This document shows, one piece after another, positions 53,425 to 62,780 of a stretch of 64,000 nucleotides of DNA. The position numbers were made by a program, and so were the translations under genes. The stretch's first letter is position 1. Each line of letters opens with the position of its first letter. The DNA comes from Phycisphaeraceae bacterium (GTDB taxonomy: Bacteria; Planctomycetota; Phycisphaerae; Phycisphaerales; Phycisphaeraceae): contig JADZCR010000005.1 in NCBI GenBank assembly GCA_020851465.1, forward strand, positions 62,001-126,000, in the 5' to 3' direction. The notes under the pieces are model-generated. The model worked only from the letters and a program-made list of their open reading frames with translations, was not told the origin of the DNA and did no database searches.

Positions 53425-56403
53425 ATGACCACAAGCGAACGCAACCTCCTTCTCCGCACCACGGTGCTGGGCATCCTGCTGACGCTGGGTGTCGTCGTGG
53501 CGGTGCGCGCCGGCTGGCTCAACGCACTGGAAAACTGGATCTACGACCGCCGCGTCGCGACGTGTCAGTTTTTCACACCTCCTCCGACCGACAAACTCAT
53601 CCATCTGGATATCGACGATCTGACGCTTGAAGCGATGGGTACCTGGCCCTGGCCTCGCGCACGTCTGGCGTATGTCGTCGATGAGCTTCGACTGGCTGGT
53701 GCCAAAGCGGTCGGCCTCGATATCGTCTTTCCTGAGCCGCAGGCGGCGGACTACGAACCTCGCCAAGGCACGACCGAACCGGCGGAAAACGGCGGCGTCA
53801 AGGGCGTGTTCGACACCATCGCCAACGATGACATTTTCGCCGACTCGGTACGCAGGATGCAGCCGACGCTCGTGCCTCTCTCCTTTGATCTGCAGGTCAA
53901 CCCCAGTCCGCGTGCCGCGGCAATGCTTGCCGAGTCCTCAGCCGATCTCGAACTGACCTATGACGAAGTGGACCGCAAGCTCGCCCAGATCCACGGGCAG
54001 GAACGCGGCAATGTGCAGGAGGATCAGGACCGTTACATCCAGATGCGCCGGTTGGCGATGTTCAACCGTGTCCTTGATCTGCTTTCTCGAAAGCCTGCCT
54101 CGATAGAGGAGCTTCGCGCGCTGCTGTTGCCCCGCACCGATCCGCAGTTGACCGGATCGCCTCAGATTCGTCTGCTCCGCGGCGAATATGACCGGGTTCA
54201 GTCGCTGTTGTCTTTGCGGCGTTTTTCCCGCAGCGTACCGGACGGCCTGCCCCTCTTTCTTCCCGGCAATCTCGCCGTCGCACCGACGGTCGTGCTGGCA
54301 CGCGCCGCCAGCATGACGGGTTTTGTTTATTACCAGGCTGATGATGACGGCGTGGTGCGGAGCATCCCGCTCTGGGCGGAGCACCGCGGGTTTCTCTTTC
54401 CGCAGTTCGGCCTGGCGCTGGCCTGTGCGCAGCTCAATGTCTCACCTGCCGATATCCGGTTCGATCAGGACCGCATCACCATTCCCGTCAAGGGACGTGC
54501 TGACATCGTAATTCCGATGCGGCGGCGACACTTCAACGCGATCGACAAGGATGTGGGATTCATCCTCGATATCCCGTGGTTCGGCACGCCTGACTGGCAG
54601 ACGATGTACGATCCGAATCATCGTGACTACCGCCAGCACTGGCCGCTTCTTCAGGTCTGGCAGGCCCACGAGTTGAGTGAACGAATCATCACCAACAACC
54701 GCAGCGCGGATATTGCGCTGGAATCTTTGCTGACGACGCTGGGTGCTGACGCCGAGCCTCAACTGCTCAAGCTGCGCGGCCTCCAGGGTCGGTACGACGA
54801 TCCTGATTCACGGCTCCCAATCATGGAGTGGGCGAGACAATACCTCGAAACCAACGGCTATTTTCAGATTTACGAAGGGGTCAAGTACGAGGAACTGGTC
54901 AGGCAGGAGCGTGAGGCGCGCAAGGCGTTGGAAGATGCAGAGGCGGCAGCCAGAGACCCGCTGCGAAAGACGCCGGAGATCGAACGAACAGTCGAGGACC
55001 TGCGCAACAAGCACGAAGCACGCAATGATGAAATCAAGTTTTTCTCCGCGCTGCAGCTCATCAAGCGTCTGCCGGGCGAGGTACGGGCACTCAAGGACCA
55101 GTTGACTCAGGAACGCACGCGGTTGCGCAACCAGGTTCACGGGCGTTCGGTTCTCGTTGGCTGGACGGCGACGGGGGCCGCAGCGGATTTCGTCCCCACC
55201 AGTCTGCACGCCAAGTGTCCCGGCCCGGTGGTTCACGGCGTGATTTTCAACGCGATCATGACCGGCGAGGTCTGGTGGCGCGCGTCGGGCTGGACGACCC
55301 TCGCCATCACGCTGGTGCTGGGTCTGGCGGTGACTGCGGCGGTGGCTCGGCTCTCGCCGGGGCTTGCCACGCTCGCGTCGTTCCTGCTGGGCGTGGGGTA
55401 TCTGTTCGTCAATGCCATCGTGCTTTTCGATTACGGCAACCTGCTGGTCAACGCATCAGGTCCGCTCGTGGCGGTTGCAACGGTGTGGTCGGGTACGACG
55501 CTTTACCGTTTCGCCGCCTCGATTGCCGAACGCCGCCGGATGAAGCGGATCTTCCAGAACTACGTTGATCCGGCCCTGGTCGATCACGCGCTGGAAAATC
55601 CTGATGCTGTCCGCCCGCAGGTTCGGGAAGTGACGGTCGCCTTCACCGATCTGGCGGGATTCACCACGCTTTCCGAACAACTCCAAGCCAAGACCGTTGA
55701 AATCCTCAACGAGTATTTCACGCTGATGGTTCCGGTAATGGCTGAGCAGAAAGAGCCGATCATCAAGTTTCTCGGCGACGGCATCATGGTGTTTTATGGC
55801 GCACCGCGTTCCCGAGAGGATCACGCACAGGCTGCGGTGACCACGGTGCTCAAGATGCAGCAGGCGCTGCCAGGTTTTAACCAGACGCTCGTCGAGCGCG
55901 GACTGCCCACGCTCAAGATGCGCGCGGGTGTGAGTACCGGATCGATGATCGTCGGTGCCGCGGGAACCAAGGATCGCATCGACTACACGGTGCTGGGTGA
56001 TAACGTGAATCTAGGCTCGCGACTGGAAGGAGCCAACAAGGCCACGGGAACACTCACCCTCATCAGTCAGCGCACCGCTGAACTCGTCGGAGAGGAGTTT
56101 CTGCTGCGACCGATCGGCAGACTCGTCGTCGTCGGCAAGACGGAAGGCGTCATGACCTATGAACCGCTTGCCTATCGCAATGAAGCGACAGAGCAGCAAC
56201 GCACGCTGGTCACCAAAACACGAGCGATGGTGGACGCATTCCAGCGGTCGCGTTTTGAGGAATGTCTTGCAGCCATCAGTGAGCTGGACGATTTCACCGG
56301 ACCTTCACCGCTTTCGGAGCTTTATCGCAGCTTGTGTGAGAAGTATCTCAAGGAGCCGCCGCCTGATGGTTTTGTCGGGCAGGTGGTTCTCACGGAAAAA
56401 TAA
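53425..56403 (+). CDS. CHASE2-domain adenylate cyclase
   Basis: A 992-residue membrane signalling enzyme. An N-terminal helix (about 10-30) precedes a periplasmic CHASE2 sensor (DKLIHLDIDDLTLEAMGTWPWPR, LGLDIVFPEPQ-like region). Three helices lie near 600-690, then a class-III nucleotide cyclase domain. The cyclase shows VTVAFTDLAGFTTLSEQL with metal Asp, IIKFLGDGIMVFYG with the Lys and second Asp, and DYTVLGDNVNLGSRLEG, which supports ATP over GTP as substrate. It makes cAMP in the cytoplasm in response to an outside signal. The frame extends eight codons to a TTG. It lies after the FecR gene and before the second MoxR cluster on the same strand. Confidence 0.92.
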   Translation: MTTSERNLLLRTTVLGILLTLGVVVAVRAGWLNALENWIYDRRVATCQFFTPPPTDKLIHLDIDDLTLEAMGTWPWPRARLAYVVDELRLAGAKAVGLDIVFPEPQAADYEPRQGTTEPAENGGVKGVFDTIANDDIFADSVRRMQPTLVPLSFDLQVNPSPRAAAMLAESSADLELTYDEVDRKLAQIHGQERGNVQEDQDRYIQMRRLAMFNRVLDLLSRKPASIEELRALLLPRTDPQLTGSPQIRLLRGEYDRVQSLLSLRRFSRSVPDGLPLFLPGNLAVAPTVVLARAASMTGFVYYQADDDGVVRSIPLWAEHRGFLFPQFGLALACAQLNVSPADIRFDQDRITIPVKGRADIVIPMRRRHFNAIDKDVGFILDIPWFGTPDWQTMYDPNHRDYRQHWPLLQVWQAHELSERIITNNRSADIALESLLTTLGADAEPQLLKLRGLQGRYDDPDSRLPIMEWARQYLETNGYFQIYEGVKYEELVRQEREARKALEDAEAAARDPLRKTPEIERTVEDLRNKHEARNDEIKFFSALQLIKRLPGEVRALKDQLTQERTRLRNQVHGRSVLVGWTATGAAADFVPTSLHAKCPGPVVHGVIFNAIMTGEVWWRASGWTTLAITLVLGLAVTAAVARLSPGLATLASFLLGVGYLFVNAIVLFDYGNLLVNASGPLVAVATVWSGTTLYRFAASIAERRRMKRIFQNYVDPALVDHALENPDAVRPQVREVTVAFTDLAGFTTLSEQLQAKTVEILNEYFTLMVPVMAEQKEPIIKFLGDGIMVFYGAPRSREDHAQAAVTTVLKMQQALPGFNQTLVERGLPTLKMRAGVSTGSMIVGAAGTKDRIDYTVLGDNVNLGSRLEGANKATGTLTLISQRTAELVGEEFLLRPIGRLVVVGKTEGVMTYEPLAYRNEATEQQRTLVTKTRAMVDAFQRSRFEECLAAISELDDFTGPSPLSELYRSLCEKYLKEPPPDGFVGQVVLTEK

Positions 56404-56489
56404 TTTCGGGAATCCGTGGGCTGGGCGATACCCCGCGAATCGTCCGGTCATTCCTGCAATAATCAATTCCACCGATTGGGAGTCCCCCC

Positions 56490-57509
56490 GTGTCTGAACC
56501 CACCCCAGATGCTGCGCTTCTCCGCCGAGTCGCTGACGGATCCGCAAAACTCCGAACGCAGATCGGAACCATCGTCATCGGTCAGGATGCCGCGGTTCGT
56601 GCCTTGCTTGCTGCCGTGCTTGCGCAAGGTCACGTGCTGATCATCGGCGTGCCCGGTCTGGCTAAAACGCTGCTGGTGCGCACGCTCGCCTCAGCATTGG
56701 GGTGGACGTTCAAGCGCATTCAGTTCACGCCCGACATGATGCCCAGTGACATCATCGGCATGGAACTGCTGCACGAAGATCGGACGGAAGCGGGCGGTGC
56801 ATCACGCGCCATGCGCTTCGTGCCCGGGCCGATCTTTGCCAACCTCGTCCTCGCGGATGAGATCAACCGCACGCCGCCTCGGACGCAATCCGCGCTGCTT
56901 GAGGCAATGCAGGAGCTGACCGTTACCAGCATGGGACGGAGCTATCCGCTTGAGCGGCCGTTCATCGTCTGCGCCACGCAGAATCCCATCGAGCAGGAAG
57001 GCACCTATCCGCTGCCGGAGGCTCAGCTTGACCGTTTCATGGCGAGCCTCTGGCTCGACTATCCGAGCAACAGTGAGGAAGAGCGCATTGTCTCATCCAC
57101 AACGAGCGGGCAGCAGTTTCATCTCGACGCGATTTTCTCACGACAGGAGGTGCTGGCATTTCAGGATCTCGTGCAGCGCGTGCCAGTCTCGCCGCATGTG
57201 GTTACTTATGCGGTGGCCGTGGCGCGTGCCACGCGCCCCAGCGGTGAAGGTGCCGGTGCAATAGCCGGACAATACGTGCAATGGGGGGCCGGCCCGCGCG
57301 CCGGACAGCACATGGTGATGCTCGGCAAGGCGTTGGCGGCATTGGACGGCCTGCCAGCCGTTTCCTGCGACCACATCCGCGAGGCTGCCCCGCTGGTGCT
57401 GCGGCATCGCGTGCTGCCGAATTATCAGGCATTGGGTGAAGGTATGACGCCGGCATCGATCGTCGAAAATATTCTGAAATCGGTGAAGCAGTCGGACTAC
57501 GAGAAATAA
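56490..57509 (+). CDS. MoxR-family AAA+ ATPase (second copy)
   Basis: A 339-residue MoxR ATPase paralogous to the one at 11965. It has Walker A GVPGLAKT (about 53-60), Walker B LVLADEIN (about 119-126), sensor ATQNPIEQEGTYPLPEAQLDRF, and the C-terminal lid with GAGPRAGQHMVML. It acts with DUF58/BatA/vWA partners that follow. The start is a GTG with no strong ribosome site. It lies 86 bases after the cyclase. The presence of two MoxR paralogues in separate clusters is typical of planctomycetes. Confidence 0.93.
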   Translation: MSEPTPDAALLRRVADGSAKLRTQIGTIVIGQDAAVRALLAAVLAQGHVLIIGVPGLAKTLLVRTLASALGWTFKRIQFTPDMMPSDIIGMELLHEDRTEAGGASRAMRFVPGPIFANLVLADEINRTPPRTQSALLEAMQELTVTSMGRSYPLERPFIVCATQNPIEQEGTYPLPEAQLDRFMASLWLDYPSNSEEERIVSSTTSGQQFHLDAIFSRQEVLAFQDLVQRVPVSPHVVTYAVAVARATRPSGEGAGAIAGQYVQWGAGPRAGQHMVMLGKALAALDGLPAVSCDHIREAAPLVLRHRVLPNYQALGEGMTPASIVENILKSVKQSDYEK

Positions 57510-57646
57510 CTTGCCTGCCGCGTATCTGCGCATCAGGCGATGTGATGATGTCTCGCGGGTGGGTTTACAGGACGCTGATGAGCCGTCAATCAGCCGTCCT
57601 CTGAAAGGGATATCGAAGCAATTTGGTTTCCGAGAGTTGATGAGCC

Positions 57647-58564
57647 ATGGAATCAACCGGAAAAAGCAGGTACCTCAATCCCGCGGAGCTTGCGATGCTT
57701 GGCCGGTTGTCGCCGACGACACGCCGTCCGGTTGTCGGTCGTTTTGCCGGTCGCCACGCTTCGCAGCACCACGGTCGGGGTGTCGAGTTTGCGGACTACC
57801 GCGCCTATCAGCCGGGCGACCCGCCTGACGACGTGGACTGGAAAACCTACGCACGCACGGACCGACTTTTTCTCAAGCTCTTTGAGCAGCAGACCGACCT
57901 CTCCCTTGCGATGCTCGTCGATGCGTCGGCGTCGATGGGATATTCCGGCTATCCGCCTCGTGAAGGAAATTCCAAGTACGACTTCAGCGCACGGTGCGCA
58001 GCAGCGATGGCGTTTCTGGCAACCCGGCAGGGGGATCGAGTTCTGGTCAGTCTGGCGCAGGATGGCCTGCGTGGCAACGCAGGATTCGGCGCGACGCCTC
58101 AACATCTCCATGCCGTCTTGAACACCCTTGAAAGCACAACACCTGCGGGTGCTGCGGACCTGACCGCCGCGATTCGCTCGTTGATCCCTCGTCTGCCGCG
58201 TCGTGCTCTGCTCGTGGTGCTCAGCGATCTGCTCGATGCGACCGAGCAGCTTTTTCCGCAGTTAGCTCGATACCAGCAGGGCGGGGGACGTGTAGCGGTG
58301 TTCCATCTTCTGCATCCGGATGAATGGAATCTTCCGTCGATTGAAGATGCAGTTTTCGTTGACAGCGAGTCTGCTGAGCGGCTGACGGTCAATCCCGCGC
58401 AGGTTCGTGCACGCTATGCCGAGCGCTACCGCGCGTTTCTGGACTATTGGGCGACCGGATGCGCGAGGCGAGGCATCGACTATTTTCTCGCCTCGACAGC
58501 CGACCCGTATCCCGAACTACTCCGCAGGTTCCTTCATGGTGCCTTGCCTGGTCACGCACGATGA
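57647..58564 (+). CDS. DUF58-domain protein (second copy)
   Basis: A 305-residue DUF58 protein. It has EFADYRAYQPGDPPDDVDWKTYARTDRLFLKLFEQQ and the vWA-like metal site MLVDASASM (about 90-98). The region with ALLVVLSDLLDATEQLFPQL follows. It is probably a cytoplasmic partner of MoxR. It lies 137 bases after the MoxR gene; that gap holds no obvious gene. Its stop overlaps the next ATG (ATGA). Confidence 0.9.
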   Translation: MESTGKSRYLNPAELAMLGRLSPTTRRPVVGRFAGRHASQHHGRGVEFADYRAYQPGDPPDDVDWKTYARTDRLFLKLFEQQTDLSLAMLVDASASMGYSGYPPREGNSKYDFSARCAAAMAFLATRQGDRVLVSLAQDGLRGNAGFGATPQHLHAVLNTLESTTPAGAADLTAAIRSLIPRLPRRALLVVLSDLLDATEQLFPQLARYQQGGGRVAVFHLLHPDEWNLPSIEDAVFVDSESAERLTVNPAQVRARYAERYRAFLDYWATGCARRGIDYFLASTADPYPELLRRFLHGALPGHAR

Positions 58565-60624
58565 TGTCGATGTCACTCACGTTTTTGTCACCCCTGATGC
58601 TCACGGGGCTGGTTGCGCTGGTGCTGCCGGTCGCGGTACATCTTTTCAGCCGTCGGACACGGATCGTGTTGACATTTCCGACGATCCGAATGCTGGAGGA
58701 TTCGCTGCGCGGACAGACGCGGCTCCTGCGCATCCGTCGGTGGGTGTTGCTGGTGCTGCGCTGTCTGGCTCTCGCTTTCCTGGCGGCGGCATTTGCCCGT
58801 CCCGTCTGGTCGAGCCCGCCCGATCTGATGGCGTGGCGTCAGGGAGTGACGCTGCTCGTCGTGCTCGACAACAGCGCTTCGAGCGCACAGCGCGTAGAGG
58901 GAGTGGCTGTGCTGGAAACTCTCCGCGTAAATGCAGCACGCCTGGCGGGTCAACTACGGCCTGGAATCGATTCCATCAACGTCATCGTGACCGCCCCGGT
59001 TCCACATCTGCTCCTGCCGCATGCGTCTGCCCAGCCGACGTCGGCGATCAACGCGATCCACGAAGTGAAGTCCAGCGATGCACGCGGCGATCTTGTCGCA
59101 GCACTCGGATTGGCTGCTCAGCAGGCGGAACAGGCGCCCGGTACGCCGCGACTCGTCGTGCTGTCCGATTTGCAGGCGACTCAATGGGCGGAGGTATCAC
59201 GGCAAAATGTCGCGGGAATAAACATGCCGGTCAGCGTGATCGATCCGAGCCTGGCGGAGATGTCGAATCTGGCGATTACCTCAACGGGCATATATCCCGC
59301 CAGGCCGCATCCCGGTCAGCGCGTTCAACTCAGTTGCACCATCACGAATTATTCAGCCGAGTCCCGCCTCGCAGCGGTCGGCGTGACACTTGATGGATCA
59401 TCGCTGGGGCGTCGTGAGGTGGAGGTCATGCCGTGGTCCTCAAGCGCTGTGCAGTTTGATGCGCCAGCCCTTGAAGATCGAGAGCATCTTGTTCGCTTCA
59501 GTGTGGATGATCCAATCTTTGCCGTGGATAATGCAGCTTATCGGGTGATTCAACCCAGGACTCAGCCGCGTGTGCTGCTCGTGACGGATGAGGCTCTGGT
59601 TTCACCGCAAAGCGTGTATTTCATCTCACGCGCACTTGCACCATCGAATGAGATCGGCGCAAAGGTGACAACGTCGCGCCCGAGTGAGTTAACACTGTCC
59701 GCAATGAATCAGGCCGACGTAGTGCTCGTCGCGGGTGTGCGCAATGTGAGCGCAGCGGCAGCCCGACTGCTCGCCGGGCAGGTGGTTAATGGCGGAGGTC
59801 TGCTGGTTTTTGCGGACGACCGCAATTCCATCACCGCGTTACAAGCAATTAACGAAGCACTGCCCACGGAACGAAAGCCCGCCTTATTCGATTCGGAAAT
59901 CAGAACGCGGAGCGAGCCGTGGCGCATCATCAGCGACAGCATGGAGCCGCATACCAACCCAATGTCCCGGATGCTGGCTGCTGCCCTGACGACAGCACGG
60001 TTTACCGCGACATTTCCATTACCCAAATCACTGGGTGATGTGATCCTCTCTTTTGATGACGATACGCCGGCAGTCCTGACGAAAGCTGCGGGTCGGGGGC
60101 GACTGGTTGTGTGTAACTTTGGCGTCGATCCGCGTGTGAGCAATCTGGCGCAGCACGGCAGTCTGGTCGTGTTGCTGCACGAGCTTTGTGATTACCTTGC
60201 GCCTGCGGATGATGCGTTGCGGGAGGTTATGGTCGGTGAGCGGCTGGAGTTCACTAGGAAATGGGTAAACGTGGCCGCTGCGGGGCGGATGACCATCGTT
60301 TCCCCAGACGGTTCGACGAATCCGGTGCAGTCGCAGATTGTTGCCGTACCACGAACGGATACGGTCGGCTTCTACCGCCTCAAACGCGGTGACGAAACTC
60401 TGGCCTGGGCAGCGGCCAACATCGACCCGCGTGAGAGCGACCTGCGACGGATCAAACCCGATGCGGCACAGGCACTGTTTGACGGCTCCACAAAATTGAA
60501 CAGGACGACGGCGTCTATCCCCTCGATCAAACCGCAGGTGGATGAGTTGTGGCCGCAGTTTGTGATTGCAGCAATCGTGATGCTGTCCCTGGAAATGATA
60601 ATCGTGGCATTCTGGAAATCGTGA
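58561..60624 (+). CDS. BatA-like membrane protein with vWA and GATase1-like domains
   Basis: A 687-residue protein. The N-terminal BatA module has helices at about 7-25 and 56-78, with RIVLTFPTIRMLEDSLRGQT between them. A vWA domain follows with VVLDNSASS (intact DxSxS). A GATase1-like stretch is seen at NQADVVLVAGVRNVS...VNGGGLLVFADD, and a C-terminal helix lies at about 665-685. It is the paralogue of 18258. The ATG overlaps the DUF58 stop, so translation is coupled. Confidence 0.87.
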   Translation: MMSMSLTFLSPLMLTGLVALVLPVAVHLFSRRTRIVLTFPTIRMLEDSLRGQTRLLRIRRWVLLVLRCLALAFLAAAFARPVWSSPPDLMAWRQGVTLLVVLDNSASSAQRVEGVAVLETLRVNAARLAGQLRPGIDSINVIVTAPVPHLLLPHASAQPTSAINAIHEVKSSDARGDLVAALGLAAQQAEQAPGTPRLVVLSDLQATQWAEVSRQNVAGINMPVSVIDPSLAEMSNLAITSTGIYPARPHPGQRVQLSCTITNYSAESRLAAVGVTLDGSSLGRREVEVMPWSSSAVQFDAPALEDREHLVRFSVDDPIFAVDNAAYRVIQPRTQPRVLLVTDEALVSPQSVYFISRALAPSNEIGAKVTTSRPSELTLSAMNQADVVLVAGVRNVSAAAARLLAGQVVNGGGLLVFADDRNSITALQAINEALPTERKPALFDSEIRTRSEPWRIISDSMEPHTNPMSRMLAAALTTARFTATFPLPKSLGDVILSFDDDTPAVLTKAAGRGRLVVCNFGVDPRVSNLAQHGSLVVLLHELCDYLAPADDALREVMVGERLEFTRKWVNVAAAGRMTIVSPDGSTNPVQSQIVAVPRTDTVGFYRLKRGDETLAWAAANIDPRESDLRRIKPDAAQALFDGSTKLNRTTASIPSIKPQVDELWPQFVIAAIVMLSLEMIIVAFWKS

Positions 60625-62780
60625 TGCTCGGAGCGATCGACAACCTGGCTGTTGTCTGGCATCCGGTGCTGCCGCCCTGGGCAATCGTGCTGCTGGTGCT
60701 GATCCTGTCAGCTCTGGCTGTCATGGAGTACGCGAAGCGCAGCGTTTCCATGGGTCGCAGGATGATGCGGCTGGTGCTGGTTGCGTTGCGTCTGGTGAGC
60801 ATCGTCATCCTCGCGATCATTCTGGCTGGTCCCACTCGGCAGACTGCTGTTGCGGGAGGTAATGAGCGGCCGCGACTGGCGGTGCTCGTCGATGTGTCAG
60901 GCTCGATGCATGTGCGTGATGTGAAGGACAAGTCGCGCGAGGAAGTGGCGTTTGACCGTGCTTTTCAAGTGGTCGATTCTCCAGCCATCGCGCGATTGTT
61001 TGATACATCGCTCGATGGTTTTGACACGGCTATCACACCGCTGGACCCGTCAAAGCGGGCAGGTGGCCGACCGACGGATACGCTGTTGCTCGATATCGTT
61101 CGCGATCAGGTGGATAAGTTGGCCGGCAGTCCCGCGGGGTCTGCGATTCTCGTCATCAGCGATGGACGGGATACGAGCGGGCGACCCATTGACCCCGTGA
61201 TCGAGTCTGCAACAGCCAGCGGACTGCGCATCCATACCATGCCTCTCGGTGGTGCGACCTTGACCGACAACGTGTGGCTAGGTGCGAAAATTGACCGCCC
61301 GACTTTTCTGCTCAATCAACCCGGCCAGTTGCAGGTCAGTGTCTGGTCTGCCAGAGAGCGGGACATAACGGTGGCAGCCGAGGCGGACGGTCAGGTCGAT
61401 CGTGTTCCGATCCACCTTGCTGCCGGCGTGATGGTTCCGGTCACGGTCCCTTTGCGAACCCAGACACCGGGTGAACGCCGCGTGAAGATTTCACTTGAGG
61501 GATTACCAGCCGAAATCACACCGCAGCCGCAGCATGTGTTTTACGAGGTTTTGTCTAAGCGGATCAAGGTGCTGATTCTTGCCGGTGAGCCGGATTGGAA
61601 CACGAAGTTCATCGCGCAGGCGTTGCGCAGGGATGAACGGATCGAGCTTATCAGTGCGGCTGCCCTGACGGCTGGCCGTGTGGAAGTGATTGCGACGCGC
61701 AGTGATGTCAGTGCCGTCCCGACCACACCGCAGGAGCTTGCGCTATTCGATGTCATCATCGTCGGCGGTACGCCCGAACGCATCGTCAATTCGAGCGGAC
61801 TGGCTGCGATGGTCGATTACGTCGCAGCAGGGGGGCATGTCGTGTTACTGGGGACAATGCCGTCCGCATGGTCGGTACTCGATCCGGTGATTCGCAGCAG
61901 TAACACATCGGAAAATACGACTATCCATTTATCTCGTGATGCGCCTGCGCTTTTTGCGGGTCTCCTGCCTCGTGACGCGGCGGAACCAGCACTTTCGCGG
62001 ATGCCGACGCTGACAATCGAAAAGGTGAAAAGCCTCAAGCCCGCAGCTTATTCGCTCATGGAAACTCGCAACGGTGAGCCGGCGATGGCTGTCATGAACG
62101 TCGGGCGTGGTCGATCGGTTGCATCGCTGACACGTGATCTTTGGCGATGGCGTATGCAGGCTGCTCCCGAAGCGAACATGGATGAACTCTACGACGTGCT
62201 CTGGGCCAATCTGGTCCGCTGGCTGGCACTGGGTGACGGATTTGAACCCGGCAGCGCGATTACTCTGGAACTCGAATCACGAACCGTCACGCCGGGCCGG
62301 CCGCTGGCGGTGGAGGTTTCTGCGCGGTGGCTGCCTGATGCTGGTTTTTCACCTCGTGTCAGCGTGTTGAATGAACAGGGAGATCGCATTGCATTGACCG
62401 TGAGCCGGGGTGATAGCGATACGCGATGGAACAGCACATTCACTCCCCGCGTCGAAGGTGAATATCGCATCGAATTGGATGCCTCGCCGTGGCACGAGGC
62501 CGCGATCGTGCGGCGATTCCGGGCTGTGGACGATGACCGTGAGAAGTTGAATACGTCTGCTGATTCGGAATTGCTGCGTCAGTTGGCGCAACGCACCGGC
62601 GGGCTGGTGCTCGACGCCTCGAAGATCGACGAGGTTCCCGCCCAACTGATCGATGCGCAGCCGCGTGTGGAAACGACGACCCAAATGGAGCCTGCGTGGA
62701 ATCGCTGGGATGCTCTGCTCCTGCTATCGGTAATGCTGGGGGGTGAGTGGCTGGGACGGAGGTGGATGGGATGGTCATGA
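60624..62780 (+). CDS. vWA-domain membrane protein, second cluster
   Basis: A 718-residue protein. Two N-terminal helices (about 12-34 and 46-68) lead to a vWA domain with LVDVSGSMHV (metal site intact, about residues 88-97). A GATase1-like segment (LFDVIIVGGTPERIV...YVAAGGHVVLLGTMP) lies around 375-415. Near the C-terminus is a short helix (about 695-712). It is analogous to the 20069 protein but shorter and with one vWA domain. The start is ATG 60624 (TGATG with the previous stop); GTG 60621 is an equal choice. Stop and next ATG overlap. Confidence 0.85.
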   Translation: MLGAIDNLAVVWHPVLPPWAIVLLVLILSALAVMEYAKRSVSMGRRMMRLVLVALRLVSIVILAIILAGPTRQTAVAGGNERPRLAVLVDVSGSMHVRDVKDKSREEVAFDRAFQVVDSPAIARLFDTSLDGFDTAITPLDPSKRAGGRPTDTLLLDIVRDQVDKLAGSPAGSAILVISDGRDTSGRPIDPVIESATASGLRIHTMPLGGATLTDNVWLGAKIDRPTFLLNQPGQLQVSVWSARERDITVAAEADGQVDRVPIHLAAGVMVPVTVPLRTQTPGERRVKISLEGLPAEITPQPQHVFYEVLSKRIKVLILAGEPDWNTKFIAQALRRDERIELISAAALTAGRVEVIATRSDVSAVPTTPQELALFDVIIVGGTPERIVNSSGLAAMVDYVAAGGHVVLLGTMPSAWSVLDPVIRSSNTSENTTIHLSRDAPALFAGLLPRDAAEPALSRMPTLTIEKVKSLKPAAYSLMETRNGEPAMAVMNVGRGRSVASLTRDLWRWRMQAAPEANMDELYDVLWANLVRWLALGDGFEPGSAITLELESRTVTPGRPLAVEVSARWLPDAGFSPRVSVLNEQGDRIALTVSRGDSDTRWNSTFTPRVEGEYRIELDASPWHEAAIVRRFRAVDDDREKLNTSADSELLRQLAQRTGGLVLDASKIDEVPAQLIDAQPRVETTTQMEPAWNRWDALLLLSVMLGGEWLGRRWMGWS

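Noticed and set aside
58407..59393. 328-codon frame overlapping the BatA-like gene on the same strand
   Set aside because: It is in a different phase of a gene with clear helices and vWA motif, with an Arg/Gly/Ala-rich composition typical of shifted frames.
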